Of a DNA stretch of 64,000 nt, positions 36,572 to 46,422 are shown in pieces. The DNA is from Dehalococcoidia bacterium. Lineage in GTDB: Bacteria; Chloroflexota; Dehalococcoidia; UBA6926. The notes under the pieces were generated by a model. That model saw only the letters and a list, made by a program, of their open reading frames with translations, did no database searches and was not told the DNA's origin. The stretch covers positions 12,766-76,765 of the forward strand of contig VXMO01000029.1 in assembly GCA_009841045.1 (NCBI GenBank). Direction: 5' to 3'. A program made the position numbers and the translations under genes. Every line of letters starts with the position of its first letter. Position 1 is the stretch's first letter.

Positions 36572-37393
36572 ATGCCGCACGTGAAGGCCAATGGGGTGGA
36601 GTTGTTCTACGAGCTGTTCGGAGACTCGTCCAAGCCAACGTTTGTGATGACGCACGGTTTGGGCGGCCACGGTCGGGGCTACGAGAATCAGATAGAAGCG
36701 CTTTCTGCCGAATTCCAGCTCATGCTGTGGGACATGCGCGGATTCGGCCAGTCAGAGCGCGTGCCGGTGACCGAAGGGGCGTATTCTCGCTGGACAATGG
36801 CGAAGGACCTTTCAGAGTTGCTGAAGGCGATTGGGATAGGCGCGGCGCACATTCACGGGCATTCGCTGGGCGGCCTCGTTTCACAGCAGTTCGCGATCGA
36901 CTACCCGGAGCAGACGCTCTCGCTCGTCATCCAGGACACGTCGGCTGAGATCAAGCAGGAGTACCTGTCCGGGTGGGACGGGATGCTCAAGACCGTGCGG
37001 GAACAGGGTATTGGCGCGCTTCCATTCGATCCCCAGCGCAGTTGGGGCGACCCGTACATCGAATCCAACCTCGAAGACATCAGGGCGTTCACCACGGCGA
37101 CGGCAGAGCGCAACGCGCCTGAGGTGTACGCCGAGGGCGTGCGCATCTCAGGGCCTGAACTTGGGGCGCACCCGGTCGCGCCGGACCTCCCGGGCATTGC
37201 CTGCCCCGTACTGGTTATCTGCGGCGACCAGGACCGCTTGACGCCTCCGGGCGGCTCGGTCCGCATTCATCGAGCGATTCCGCAGTCGAAGCTCGTGATT
37301 CTCCCGGGCTCGGGACACTTCCCGAACGTCGAGACGCCGGATGCGTTCAACGAGGCGTTGCTGGAGTTTTTGCGGGAGGCAACTTCGAAATAG
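36572..37393 (+). CDS. Alpha/beta hydrolase
   Basis: MTHGLGGHGRGYENQ, DMRGFGQSE, HGHSLGGLVSQQFA, LVICGDQDRLTP, GSGHFPNVE. Confidence 0.9.
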   Translation: MPHVKANGVELFYELFGDSSKPTFVMTHGLGGHGRGYENQIEALSAEFQLMLWDMRGFGQSERVPVTEGAYSRWTMAKDLSELLKAIGIGAAHIHGHSLGGLVSQQFAIDYPEQTLSLVIQDTSAEIKQEYLSGWDGMLKTVREQGIGALPFDPQRSWGDPYIESNLEDIRAFTTATAERNAPEVYAEGVRISGPELGAHPVAPDLPGIACPVLVICGDQDRLTPPGGSVRIHRAIPQSKLVILPGSGHFPNVETPDAFNEALLEFLREATSK

Positions 37394-37538
37394 AGGCCCA
37401 TCGGCCATGACTGCGCTTTCGCTCTATGCAGTCCAATTGGTCGATACCTAGTTCGAATACTCCTCGCCGGCTGCATGGGTAAAGCCTAGCTCTTTCTAGG
37501 AAGAACAATGCCATACCCTTACCGGGAGGGCGCAATCC

Positions 37539-37577
37539 AGTTGTTGATTTATGATACTTGCTTTCAACAACTTTTTC
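37539..37577 (+). terminator. Stem-loop plus T-run, candidate terminator
   Basis: AGTTGTTGA / TCAACAACT 9-bp stem with 16-nt loop followed by TTTTC. Confidence 0.45.
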
Positions 37578-37765
37578 GGTCTCCCGAAATGAGTTCTTGA
37601 TACTTACTGTCATTTAAGGGGACGGCCACACGGGATTTGAGTAAAGCGGGCTCGTACAGGGTATACTTAACAGGTTCCGACAACAGATTGCCGGCCGTCC
37701 CCGCGCGGAATGGCATTTGCTGGGGTTTGGGATTAGGAGCAGTTAGAGACGGGGAGACCGGACGT

Positions 37766-38056
37766 ATGAGGATTTATGTCGGAAACCTGAGCTTTCAGGC
37801 AACAGACGCAGATTTGCAGGAGCTTTTCCAGCAGCACGGTGAGGTTTCGTCAGCGCAAGTCATCATTGACCGCTACTCAATGCGCTCGCGTGGGTTCGGG
37901 TTCGTGGAAATGCCGAACGGTTCGGAGGCAGAGGCCGCCATCGCGGCGCTCAATGGCAACGAGCACCAGGGCAGACAGCTGACGGTGAACGAGGCTCGCG
38001 ATCGCCGCGAAGGCGGCGGTGGCGGTGGTGGTGGCGGCGGACGCCCGCGCTACTAG
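37766..38056 (+). CDS. RRM-domain glycine-rich RNA-binding protein
   Basis: MRIYVGNLSFQATDADLQELFQQHGEV...RSRGFGFVEMPNGSEAEAAIAALNG (RNP2/RNP1) with Gly-rich tail. Confidence 0.93.
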   Translation: MRIYVGNLSFQATDADLQELFQQHGEVSSAQVIIDRYSMRSRGFGFVEMPNGSEAEAAIAALNGNEHQGRQLTVNEARDRREGGGGGGGGGGRPRY

Positions 38057-38087
38057 CGCGCCTTTGGCAACCGTACCCCTGAATTAA

Positions 38088-38115
38088 CTCTCTCCTGGCG
38101 GAGAGGGAGCTTTTT
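38088..38115 (+). terminator. Rho-independent terminator downstream of RRM gene
   Basis: CTCTCTCC-TGGC-GGAGAGGG followed by AGCTTTTT. Confidence 0.6.
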
Positions 38116-38177
38116 GTGGTTGTTTGCGCTACCCTTTTGCCGATCGCAATGGGTGCCGTCGATTCGAGCGTTCGTTT

Positions 38178-38765
38178 CTAGCGGATTCTTCCGCGGGGGT
38201 AGCGGTTGCGGCCGTCTGTGCCGTCGATAGAGTAGTCCTTCAGGTCGACGATGCGGGCTTCGGGTTCCTTGCCCTGTTCAATGTCCAGGATGACGACGTG
38301 GCCGAGACGGGACTCCTGGTTGTGGGGATACGTGGCGCTGCCGCCGTTGATGATCAACATCCCGTCTTCTTTGCGGACGAACTCGAAGTGACTGTCACCG
38401 CAGACGACGATGTCCGGCAGCTTGCCATCGGGCGTCAATCCGAGGTAGGTCTTGACGAGGTCAGTGGCGGTGCGCGATCCCCAGCCGTCGATGATATGAA
38501 CCAAACCGAGGCTAAAGCCCTCGAACTTGAAGAACCACTTGGGGCGAATGCGCTCATCGACCTCGCTGAGGCCGTAATCGTGGTTGCCCTCTGCAGCGTA
38601 CGTCGGCGCGATGCGCTCCAGCCAGTCAATAACGCCGGTCGTGATGAGGTCACCGCCGTGGAGAATAATATCCACGTCCTTGAAGACGATTTCAACCTCC
38701 GGCCAGAGCTCCGGGATTGAACTCGGGATGTGGGTGTCGGAAATGATACCTATGCGTGTTGCCAT
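38178..38765 (-). CDS. Metallophosphoesterase (YfcE/MJ0936-like)
   Basis: RIGIISDTHIPSSIPE, ILHGGDLIT, AEGNHDYG, VVCGDSHFEFVRKEDGMLIINGGSATYP. Confidence 0.88.
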   Translation of the reverse strand: MATRIGIISDTHIPSSIPELWPEVEIVFKDVDIILHGGDLITTGVIDWLERIAPTYAAEGNHDYGLSEVDERIRPKWFFKFEGFSLGLVHIIDGWGSRTATDLVKTYLGLTPDGKLPDIVVCGDSHFEFVRKEDGMLIINGGSATYPHNQESRLGHVVILDIEQGKEPEARIVDLKDYSIDGTDGRNRYPRGRIR

Positions 38766-38776
38766 AAGAGTTGGGG

Positions 38777-39907
38777 CTATTGTCCGGGAGTATCGTGTCG
38801 TGCCGAACGGCGAATCTGCGCCTTGATGCTGTCCAGCGCCAGCGTGGGCGTGGGGTCGACGCCGTTCACCAGCGCCAGGTAGTAGCTGACGTAATCGCCC
38901 AGCAGCACTGCTTCCAACAGGCGGGACAGGGGCGTGGCTCCGGTCAGCGTGGGCCAGTGGGTTGGAACGCCAAGCTGTGTGAGGATGTCACGCGAAATCG
39001 CATAGCGATCATGGATGCCGTTCGGGTGAGCGGATGGGGGGCCGAGCAGGACGACGGCGAGGTTGTCACTGAGATCGGGCTGCTCAAAGCCGACGATGGC
39101 ATTGTGGTGCATCTCCGGCAGTTCTTCTGTCCACGCCGGCGTCTTTGCATTCTCGTTGAACTGGGTCTTCCAGCGGCGCGCGGCGGATTCAAGGCCACGC
39201 GCGCTGACGATAACGGGGATGCGCCCGGTAAGCGCGCGCGCCAACTCCTTGGCGGGATTTACTCGCCCGGCTTCGGTTTGATTGCAGCCAGTATCGAAGT
39301 CTGCCTGCCGTGTTTCAAGTTCAGCAACGGCATCGTTCAGGGCACTCTCTGTGTTCGGAGGCGCGATCCCAAGTTCAACGAGAATCCTTAGAATCGCCCC
39401 GAGCGCATAGGGGAGATAGGTGCGTGGCGGACCACCGTTCTCCGGCATCATCGCAATCGGGATGCCGCTGTCACGAGCTGCGTCTCCAAGCGGGCCGCCA
39501 CCAGTCATCACGATGAGATGCGCGCCGCGTTCACGCGAGGCCTCCACGCCGGACAGCGCCTCCTCGGTGCGCCCGGAGTGGCTCATGACAATCACAAGGC
39601 TCTCAGGTCCGGCGGCGGGGTGAGCGCCGTAGTCCCGAAAGACGTCAATTCGCGGCCCGGCTTCGCTCGGCTCGCAAAGGGCATCCAGAGCCTCGGCCAC
39701 GATGTCTCCCGCGATGGCGGAGCCGCCCATGCCCTGTACGACGACGTGGCGAACGCTACAGAAGTCATCGGGCAGGTTGAGTGAGACAGCGCCGTTCCAC
39801 CCTTGCATAATGCGTTGGGGAAATGCCGCTATATGCCCGCCCATCCCGGAGGGGTCGCCCCTGCCGTCAGCAGATAAGTCGTCCAAATCGATTGAGGCTA
39901 CCTGCAT
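38777..39907 (-). CDS. Bifunctional phosphoglucose/phosphomannose isomerase-type SIS protein
   Basis: VVVQGMGGSAIAGDIVAEAL, VIVMSHSGRTEEAL, ELPEMHHNAIVGFE. Confidence 0.85.
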   Translation of the reverse strand: MQVASIDLDDLSADGRGDPSGMGGHIAAFPQRIMQGWNGAVSLNLPDDFCSVRHVVVQGMGGSAIAGDIVAEALDALCEPSEAGPRIDVFRDYGAHPAAGPESLVIVMSHSGRTEEALSGVEASRERGAHLIVMTGGGPLGDAARDSGIPIAMMPENGGPPRTYLPYALGAILRILVELGIAPPNTESALNDAVAELETRQADFDTGCNQTEAGRVNPAKELARALTGRIPVIVSARGLESAARRWKTQFNENAKTPAWTEELPEMHHNAIVGFEQPDLSDNLAVVLLGPPSAHPNGIHDRYAISRDILTQLGVPTHWPTLTGATPLSRLLEAVLLGDYVSYYLALVNGVDPTPTLALDSIKAQIRRSARHDTPGQ

Positions 39908-40038
39908 GAATGTCGGTTCGTCGTTCTTTTCACGTTTTGTGTTCGTTTGCCGGAGCGGAGGCTGTGTAAGACATCCCGGCGATGTGTGACTGCCTCTAAT
40001 ACTACAGGATGCCGACGGGCAGCGCGTGTATCTACTCG

Positions 40039-41070
40039 CTACAGCGTTTCGCCGGGGTATTCCGTGCTGACGGGACGTTCCATCAGGGACTGTATCGCCT
40101 CGCGCGGGTTCAGCCCCTCATAGAGGACCCGGTGAGTCTCAAGCGTGATGGGGGTCTCCACGTTGAGGCGCTCCGCCAGGCGGATGGCGGCGGGAGTGGT
40201 GTTGTAACCTTCACAGACCTCGTTCAGGTCCTCAATGATCTGCTCGATGTTTCGTCCGCGCCCCAGCTGTTCACCTACATACCGGTTGCGAGAGAGTCGG
40301 CTGTAGCACGTTGCAACGAGGTCACCAACACCGGCGAGTCCGCTGAAAGTCAGGGGCTGAGCGCCTGCGGCGATGCCGAGCCGCAGAATCTCCGCGATGG
40401 CGCGGGAGATAAAGGCCGCCTTGGCATTGTCACCGAACTCCATACCGTCGATCATGCCTGCTCCGATGGCGACGATGTTCTTGAGAGAGCCGCCAAGCTC
40501 GACGCCCGCGACATCCGTGCTTGTATAGACGCGGAAAACGGATGAGGTGAGCGCTGCCTGCGCGCGCTCCGCCATCTTTTGGTCGGCAGACGCAACAACC
40601 GCGGAGGAGGGGAGTCCGGCGGCGACTTCATGCGACAGGTTGGGGCCGGATATGACGCAGTATTGGCGCAGGGCATCCTGCCCCATCTCTTGCGCAAAGA
40701 TTTCGCCCATACGTGAGCCGTCGGCGCGATCAAGGCCCTTGGTGGCGCTCACGATGGCGGCATCAGGCGAAGGGTTCCCTTCCTTGAGCCATTGCAGGTT
40801 TTGGCGGAAGGTCGGGGACGGCACGCAGACGATGATCACGTCGGCGTCTGAAACAGCCTGGGTCATGTACGGAGTGACGCGCAGATTTTCGGGAAAGGGA
40901 AAGCCGGGGAGGCGGTCAAGGTTCTCGCCGGCGTCATTCATGCGCCGAGCGGTCTCTTCAGTGCGAGACCAGAGGAGCGTGTCCGCGCCTGCGCGCGCGA
41001 GGAGGAGGGCAAGTGTGGTGCCCCAACTCGTCGTGCCGATGACCGCCGCCGGTCGCGCCTGCCCGCTCAC
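40039..41070 (-). CDS. gpsA: Glycerol-3-phosphate dehydrogenase (NAD(P)+)
   Basis: [84 protein letters not shown]-like, [16 protein letters not shown]. Confidence 0.92.
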   Translation of the reverse strand: [343 protein letters not shown]

Positions 41071-41130
41071 ACGAGACCTCCTGCGCTTGGTGTCCTCCTA
41101 ATTGTCCCATATGGGACTAGGGGGCGATCT

Positions 41131-42267
41131 TTACCTTAGGCCAGCCGTGTACTCATCGATAACAGAGAGATTAGCTCGAACAGCACCATTCTCGACGACA
41201 ATCAAGCCGAGCCTTTCCAAAGCGATAAGATCGCGAGCAAGGGTTCTAAGACCAACCCTTCGATAGAATCGCGCGAGCGGATGAGCACCAGAGCGAATAT
41301 CCACCACCGGAACTTGCGCTCGCACAAGGCCGAGGATTAGCTCAAGCTGCCGCCGCCCAGTCGATCGGCCCAGGCCACCATCCCGAGCGATTACTTCTCT
41401 TGCATAATCATGGAACGCGATAAGGCGCGTTTCATCGATTACTTCTCCATGGACCCACTCAAGCTCTTCTTCCAAGCCCTTCAACGCGAATCGCACAAAT
41501 GGCGTTACGTCAGGGTCTGAAACGAATCTGACAGCAGTCAGAGCATCAATGTAGGCTTGGCGATCTTGATAATAGTAATTGGCGAGAGAATAGAACCCAC
41601 GAACGTTGATACCTGCTCTGTATAGCAGAAAGCTTTCAATTCCCCGTGAAAGTCGACCGTTCCCGTCACCGAAAGGGTGAATGCTGACGAGGAGAAAGTG
41701 TGCCACCACTGCCCTGATAATTGGATTCATTTGTGCACCTGTCCCCTGGTTGACCCAGTGGATGAAGCGTGTCATCAGTGCAGGCACCTCGTCCGCAGGA
41801 GGGGCAAGGTAATCACCGGCAGTCACTGTGTGTGTCCTATACCGTCCCGGCACGTTATTAGAGTAGTCAATCCCGCGAGTCAAGATGTCGTGGAACTCCT
41901 GTATTAGGTGTTCCGACAGAACAGCTTGCGGATTGTTACGAAGTATGCTCTCAACACGCAAGAAGAGTTCGTGAGCGTTTCGGACTTCCTGCTCCTCTCG
42001 GCGTCTACTAGGGGGAAGAGGCGGCCCTTCCCCGGACAACACCGCATCCACTTCTTCCTCTGTCAAAGTCACCCCTTCGATTCCCGTAGTGCCGCTAACT
42101 GCTCGCACGATATTCATGCGATGGAGTCTCTCCTGCGTCTCCGGCGTGACAGGCACCTCTCGGATTGTTCGGGCAGTTGCCCGAATAGCCGCCGTCAACT
42201 CGATAACATCGGTGTCGGTTCGGACGGCAAGTTCAAAGTTGATTGGCCATGATGGCATGGACGTCAC
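41131..42267 (-). CDS. Fic-domain protein (AMPylator-like)
   Basis: HPFGDGNGRLSRGIESFLL matches HPFxxGNGR; N-terminal SGTTGIEG fits the class II inhibitory [S/T]xxxE[G/N] motif; GTG at 42267 or ATG at 42258. Confidence 0.92.
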   Translation of the reverse strand: MTSMPSWPINFELAVRTDTDVIELTAAIRATARTIREVPVTPETQERLHRMNIVRAVSGTTGIEGVTLTEEEVDAVLSGEGPPLPPSRRREEQEVRNAHELFLRVESILRNNPQAVLSEHLIQEFHDILTRGIDYSNNVPGRYRTHTVTAGDYLAPPADEVPALMTRFIHWVNQGTGAQMNPIIRAVVAHFLLVSIHPFGDGNGRLSRGIESFLLYRAGINVRGFYSLANYYYQDRQAYIDALTAVRFVSDPDVTPFVRFALKGLEEELEWVHGEVIDETRLIAFHDYAREVIARDGGLGRSTGRRQLELILGLVRAQVPVVDIRSGAHPLARFYRRVGLRTLARDLIALERLGLIVVENGAVRANLSVIDEYTAGLR

Positions 42268-42278
42268 TCCAGTATGTA

Positions 42279-42378
42279 GACATTGTCATGGACACTGTCA
42301 CAATGTGCGATTCCTATAAACGGCTTCGTAGACTGCTTTACAGCCATCATATTGTGGACAACACAGTGGACATTGTCA
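42279..42378. promoter_or_regulatory. Operator-like array upstream of fic
   Basis: GACATTGTCA (42279), GACACTGTCA (42291), GACATTGTCA (42369): GACA-N-TGTC palindromes. Confidence 0.5.
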
Positions 42379-42406
42379 ACATGAATGTCACACTTACCGA
42401 AGCGAA

Positions 42407-43069
42407 CTAGGAGTCAGCCGGTTGGCCGAATCGGCGTTCGGTGCCGCGGATCAGGCGTTGGATGTTGTCGCGGTGGGCGTAGATGATGATCGCGCCGCCT
42501 ACGAGAGCAAGTGGGCCAACAACGAAGGGCACTACCTCAAGGAACGGCGGCGCCAACCCCAGGACGGCGAAGGCGACCATGATTCCGACGCACGTCACGG
42601 TGCCTAGCAGGGATCCGAGAGAGACATATCTCGTCAGGGCGATTATCAGGATGCCGACTATCGTGCCGATGATGGCGGCGGGCCAGACGAGGGCGAGCGC
42701 CGCGCCACCCGCGGGGATGACACCGCGTCCCCCGCCGAAGCCGATGAATATCGACCGGCTGTGACCCACAACGACGGCGACAGCGCCCGCAACCTCTCCG
42801 GGCGTGTCCGCGATAAAGCCGCTCATGATGACAGCGACGGAACCCTTGAAGAGATCAAGCAGCACGACGGGCACGGTCGCTTTCCACCCCAGCGTGCGCA
42901 GCACATTGGTCGCGCCAGTGCGGCCGCTGCCGGAGTCCCGGACATCAACGCCGCCAAAAACCCTGCCTACGAGCAGGCCGATTGGCACCGCACCGAGCAG
43001 GTAGCTGCCGAGCGCAGCGATGATGGTGAGCGCGATCCCTACGAAGGTGATGTCGTCAAGGAAATCCAT
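42407..43069 (-). CDS. plsY: Glycerol-3-phosphate acyltransferase PlsY
   Basis: AALGSYLLGAVPIGLLVGRVFGGVDVRDSGSGRTGATNVLRTLGWKA; GHSRSIFIGFGGGRGVIPAGG. Confidence 0.93.
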   Translation of the reverse strand: MDFLDDITFVGIALTIIAALGSYLLGAVPIGLLVGRVFGGVDVRDSGSGRTGATNVLRTLGWKATVPVVLLDLFKGSVAVIMSGFIADTPGEVAGAVAVVVGHSRSIFIGFGGGRGVIPAGGAALALVWPAAIIGTIVGILIIALTRYVSLGSLLGTVTCVGIMVAFAVLGLAPPFLEVVPFVVGPLALVGGAIIIYAHRDNIQRLIRGTERRFGQPADS

Positions 43070-44442
43070 TAGCCAGGCTCCTCATCGTCGCGGCTGCGGC
43101 CGCGGAAGATCAGGCGGATCGCTGTGCCATCGAACCCGAAGCGTCGCCGCAGAACGTTCTCGAGATAGCGACGGTAGGAGAAGTGCACGAGAGAGGGGTC
43201 GTTGCAGAAAAAGACAAATGTGGGCGGATTCACCTCCGGCTGGGTGGCGTAGTAGATCTGGAGCCGCCTGCGCCCGGAAGAGGGAGGTTGGTGATCCGCG
43301 AGCGCATCAAGGAGGGCACGGTTCAGCTGGGCCGTCGTAACGCGCGTCATGCGCTCCATCTGGATGCGGGCGACGGCATCGAGAACCGCGCGAACGCCAC
43401 GGCCTCGCAGAGCCGATGTGAACATGATCGGCATGGACGGGAAGAATTTTAAGCGGGCGCGGACAAGCATCTCCACCTCTTGCCGATCGATCTCGTCCTC
43501 CTGCGCAAGATCCCACTTATTGATGACCAGAACGAGACCCTTGTACGCCTGCTGCACGAATCCGGCGACGTGCAGGTCCTGCGCAGTCAGATATTCCGTG
43601 GCATCTACAACGAGGACGGCCACATCTGCGCGTTCGATGGCCTGCATAGCGCGGGCGACGCTGAATCGCTCCACGCCCCGTTCGATGTGGCCACGGCGGC
43701 GAACGCCCGCCGTGTCAATGAGCAGGTATTTGCGATTTTCGTACTCGAAGAGGGTATCAAGCGCGTCCCGGGTGGTTCCCGGCTCATCCTGCACCATCGC
43801 GCGCTCCTGGCCGAGGATGGCGTTGACCAAAGAGGACTTGCCGACGTTGGGGCGGCCAACGATGGCGACGGGGATTGAGCCCTGTGGCGCGGGGGGTGGG
43901 TCTTCCACGTCCGGCAGGGCGGCCATGATGCCGTCCCACAACTCGTTCAGGCCACGTCCATGGTGGGCGCTGACGATGATGGGGTCGCCGATGCCGAGTT
44001 CATAGAACTCCGCGGCCAGTCGCTCACGCTGGATGTTATCGGCCTTATTGGCAATCAGCACGACGGGCTTGGAGACGCGGCGCAGGAGGTCGGCAACTTC
44101 CTCATCTGCGGGCAAGAGTCCCGCGTCGACATCAACGACGAAGAGCAGCACGTCCGCCTCGCTGAGGGCAACGGCAACCTGGTCGCGGATCGCGCCGATC
44201 ATGCCCTGCTCTTCCCCGAGGATGAGTCCGCCGGTGTCGATAAGGGCGAGGGTGCGGTCGTCACGAGTGACGTAGGCCGTGACGCGATCCCGCGTTGTTC
44301 CCGGCTCATCCGCAACAATGGCGACTCTCTCGGCGACCATCCGGTTGAAAAGAGACGATTTTCCAACGTTGGGGCGGCCAACGATAGCAACCGTGGGCAG
44401 GCCGCGCGGCACTCCGGTGCGTGTTTCAACGAGGGCGGTCAT
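43069..44442 (-). CDS. der: GTPase Der (EngA)
   Basis: Two G domains: VAIVGRPNVGKSSLFNRM and VAIVGRPNVGKSSLVNAIL; NKADNIQ, NKWDLAQ; C-terminal KH-like domain. Confidence 0.95.
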   Translation of the reverse strand: MTALVETRTGVPRGLPTVAIVGRPNVGKSSLFNRMVAERVAIVADEPGTTRDRVTAYVTRDDRTLALIDTGGLILGEEQGMIGAIRDQVAVALSEADVLLFVVDVDAGLLPADEEVADLLRRVSKPVVLIANKADNIQRERLAAEFYELGIGDPIIVSAHHGRGLNELWDGIMAALPDVEDPPPAPQGSIPVAIVGRPNVGKSSLVNAILGQERAMVQDEPGTTRDALDTLFEYENRKYLLIDTAGVRRRGHIERGVERFSVARAMQAIERADVAVLVVDATEYLTAQDLHVAGFVQQAYKGLVLVINKWDLAQEDEIDRQEVEMLVRARLKFFPSMPIMFTSALRGRGVRAVLDAVARIQMERMTRVTTAQLNRALLDALADHQPPSSGRRRLQIYYATQPEVNPPTFVFFCNDPSLVHFSYRRYLENVLRRRFGFDGTAIRLIFRGRSRDDEEPG

Positions 44443-44451
44443 AACGTTTTC

Positions 44452-45399
44452 CTATGAAGCAGAGGGGATCGCGCCAAGCAGCGTGGCGATGAGCGCGGCC
44501 TGTGCGTGCATCCGGTTCTCGGCCTGGTTGAAGACAATAGACTGCGGGTGCGTGAGCATCCCCTCGGAGATCTCCTCGCCCTCATGGGCGGGCAGATCAT
44601 GCATGAATACTGCCTTGGGGTCGGCCAGTTCCATGAGATGCGGGTTGATCTGGTAGCCCCGGAAATCACGGGCGCGCTGCTCGCGTTCCGCCTCCTGCCC
44701 CATGCTCGCCCACACGTCCGTATAGACGACATCCGCGCCCTCAACGGCGTCCTCCGGCTTCACGAACAGTTGGGGGACGTTCCCTTCTTGTCCGGCCAGT
44801 CTGGTCGCCTGTGCCACGATGTTGCCCGGCAGCTCATAGCCGACCGGTGATGCGATGCGGAGCGTCGCGCCGACAAGGGCGCAGCCGAGGGCGAGGCTGG
44901 CCGCCACGTTGTTGCCGTCGCCAATGAACGCAATCGCTAGGCCCTCCAGTGTGCCGAAGTGTTCCCGGATTGCCTGCAGATCAGCAAGTATCTGGCAGGG
45001 ATGCTCGATGTCCGAGAGCGCGTTGATGACGGGCACGTCTGCTGCATTCGCCAATGCAACAAGCGTGTCATGCGAGTTGACGCGGGCTGCGATGACATCG
45101 GCGTAACGGCTGAGGACGCGCGCAACGTCCTCCGGCGGTTCCCGTCCGCCAAGCCCGACTTCCTGCGGCAGCATGCTGAGGCTGTGGCCGCCCATCTTGC
45201 GCATCCCCAACTCAAAGCTGACACGCGTGCGCAGTGACGGCTTCTCCAAGAGCAGTACAAGGCTGCGGCCGTTCAGATCCGGTCGCAGTTCGCCCGTCCT
45301 GATTGCGGTGGCAGCATCCAGCACGGCACGGACCTCATCGGGAGAGAGGTCAGCCAGGGACAGGAAATGGCGGCGCGGGGGCGCTTCAGTGAGTGTCAT
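44452..45399 (-). CDS. argF: Ornithine carbamoyltransferase
   Basis: LEKPSLRTRVSFELGMRKMGGHSLSML, NALSDIEHPCQILADL, FMHDLPAHEGEEISEGM. Confidence 0.9.
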   Translation of the reverse strand: MTLTEAPPRRHFLSLADLSPDEVRAVLDAATAIRTGELRPDLNGRSLVLLLEKPSLRTRVSFELGMRKMGGHSLSMLPQEVGLGGREPPEDVARVLSRYADVIAARVNSHDTLVALANAADVPVINALSDIEHPCQILADLQAIREHFGTLEGLAIAFIGDGNNVAASLALGCALVGATLRIASPVGYELPGNIVAQATRLAGQEGNVPQLFVKPEDAVEGADVVYTDVWASMGQEAEREQRARDFRGYQINPHLMELADPKAVFMHDLPAHEGEEISEGMLTHPQSIVFNQAENRMHAQAALIATLLGAIPSAS

Positions 45400-45528
45400 G
45401 GTCTGTTAATTTTACCCCGCAGTTGCCAGAAGTTGCGTTTCACGGAATTGATAACGTGCGCGGAGCGTTCTGTGTCCGTATGCTTGAATCTAACACTCCA
45501 TAAAAGCACACAAGGATCAGGTATTTCC

Positions 45529-46350
45529 ATGCACAAGCAAGGCCCCCTCTCTGCACGATTTGTCCCGTTGATTGCGATGGCGACGCTAATACTGGTTCTG
45601 TTGGTCGCCGCGTGCGGCACCGGCGATGAGCCGGATGACGGCGACAGCGGGATGGTCGACAGTCCGACAGCAACATCCACTGCAACTGCCATTCCGACAA
45701 TCTCCTCGCCGACTGCCACTCCCGTCGATACGGGGGAAAGTGCCTCTGGCGATGAGGCGACCGCAACGCCAACGGCGTCAGAGGGTGAGCAACGGTTCCT
45801 GCTTGACGTGCCCGCCGGCGGTCTCTCGGCGACGCTGCAAGAGGGTACCCTTGCGCGCTATCTGATACGCGAGGAGTTGGCAAGCATCGAGTTGCCTTTT
45901 GACGCCATCGGTGAGACATCCGAGGTGTCCGGCGCGTTCACGTTCACAGCGGACGGGGAGATTGTGCCGGAGAGTTCACGCATCGTGCTGAACGCGGCCA
46001 GCCTGCGCAGCGACGAGGAGAATCGCGACCGCTACCTGAGACGAAACGGCATCCAGACCGCAACCTACCCCGAGATTATCTTTGTCGCTACAAGCATTGA
46101 CGGGCTTGAATGGCCGCTACCGGCGTCCGGCAAAGCTGAATTCACGATCAACGGCGATCTGACGGTACGCGACGTGACGCGGCGCGTCGAATGGCAAACA
46201 ACCGCCACCTTTGACAGCAACAGCGTGACGGGCACTGCCAAGACGGATTTCACGTTCGGCGAGTTCGAGATGGAGGTCCCGGACCTTTTCTTCATCGTCA
46301 GCCTTGAGGACAACATCCGGCTTGAGCTGGACTTTATAGCGGGCTGGTAG
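45529..46350 (+). CDS. YceI-family lipoprotein
   Basis: ATLILVLLVAACGTG lipobox; EVSGAFTFTADGEIVPESSRIVLNAASLRSDEENRDRYLRRNGIQTATYPEIIFVAT. Confidence 0.87.
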   Translation: MHKQGPLSARFVPLIAMATLILVLLVAACGTGDEPDDGDSGMVDSPTATSTATAIPTISSPTATPVDTGESASGDEATATPTASEGEQRFLLDVPAGGLSATLQEGTLARYLIREELASIELPFDAIGETSEVSGAFTFTADGEIVPESSRIVLNAASLRSDEENRDRYLRRNGIQTATYPEIIFVATSIDGLEWPLPASGKAEFTINGDLTVRDVTRRVEWQTTATFDSNSVTGTAKTDFTFGEFEMEVPDLFFIVSLEDNIRLELDFIAGW

Positions 46351-46422
46351 ATACCTAAGGCAACCCCGCCACTTTCGTTTCTCACCCCCTACAATCTATA
46401 GCGCAGGGGGTGATTGTTCTCG

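Noticed and set aside
37347-37613. 88-aa minus-strand ORF considered as a transposase or tRNA-region fragment
   Set aside because: No recognisable motif; no cloverleaf could be drawn around the TTCGAA word at about 37450
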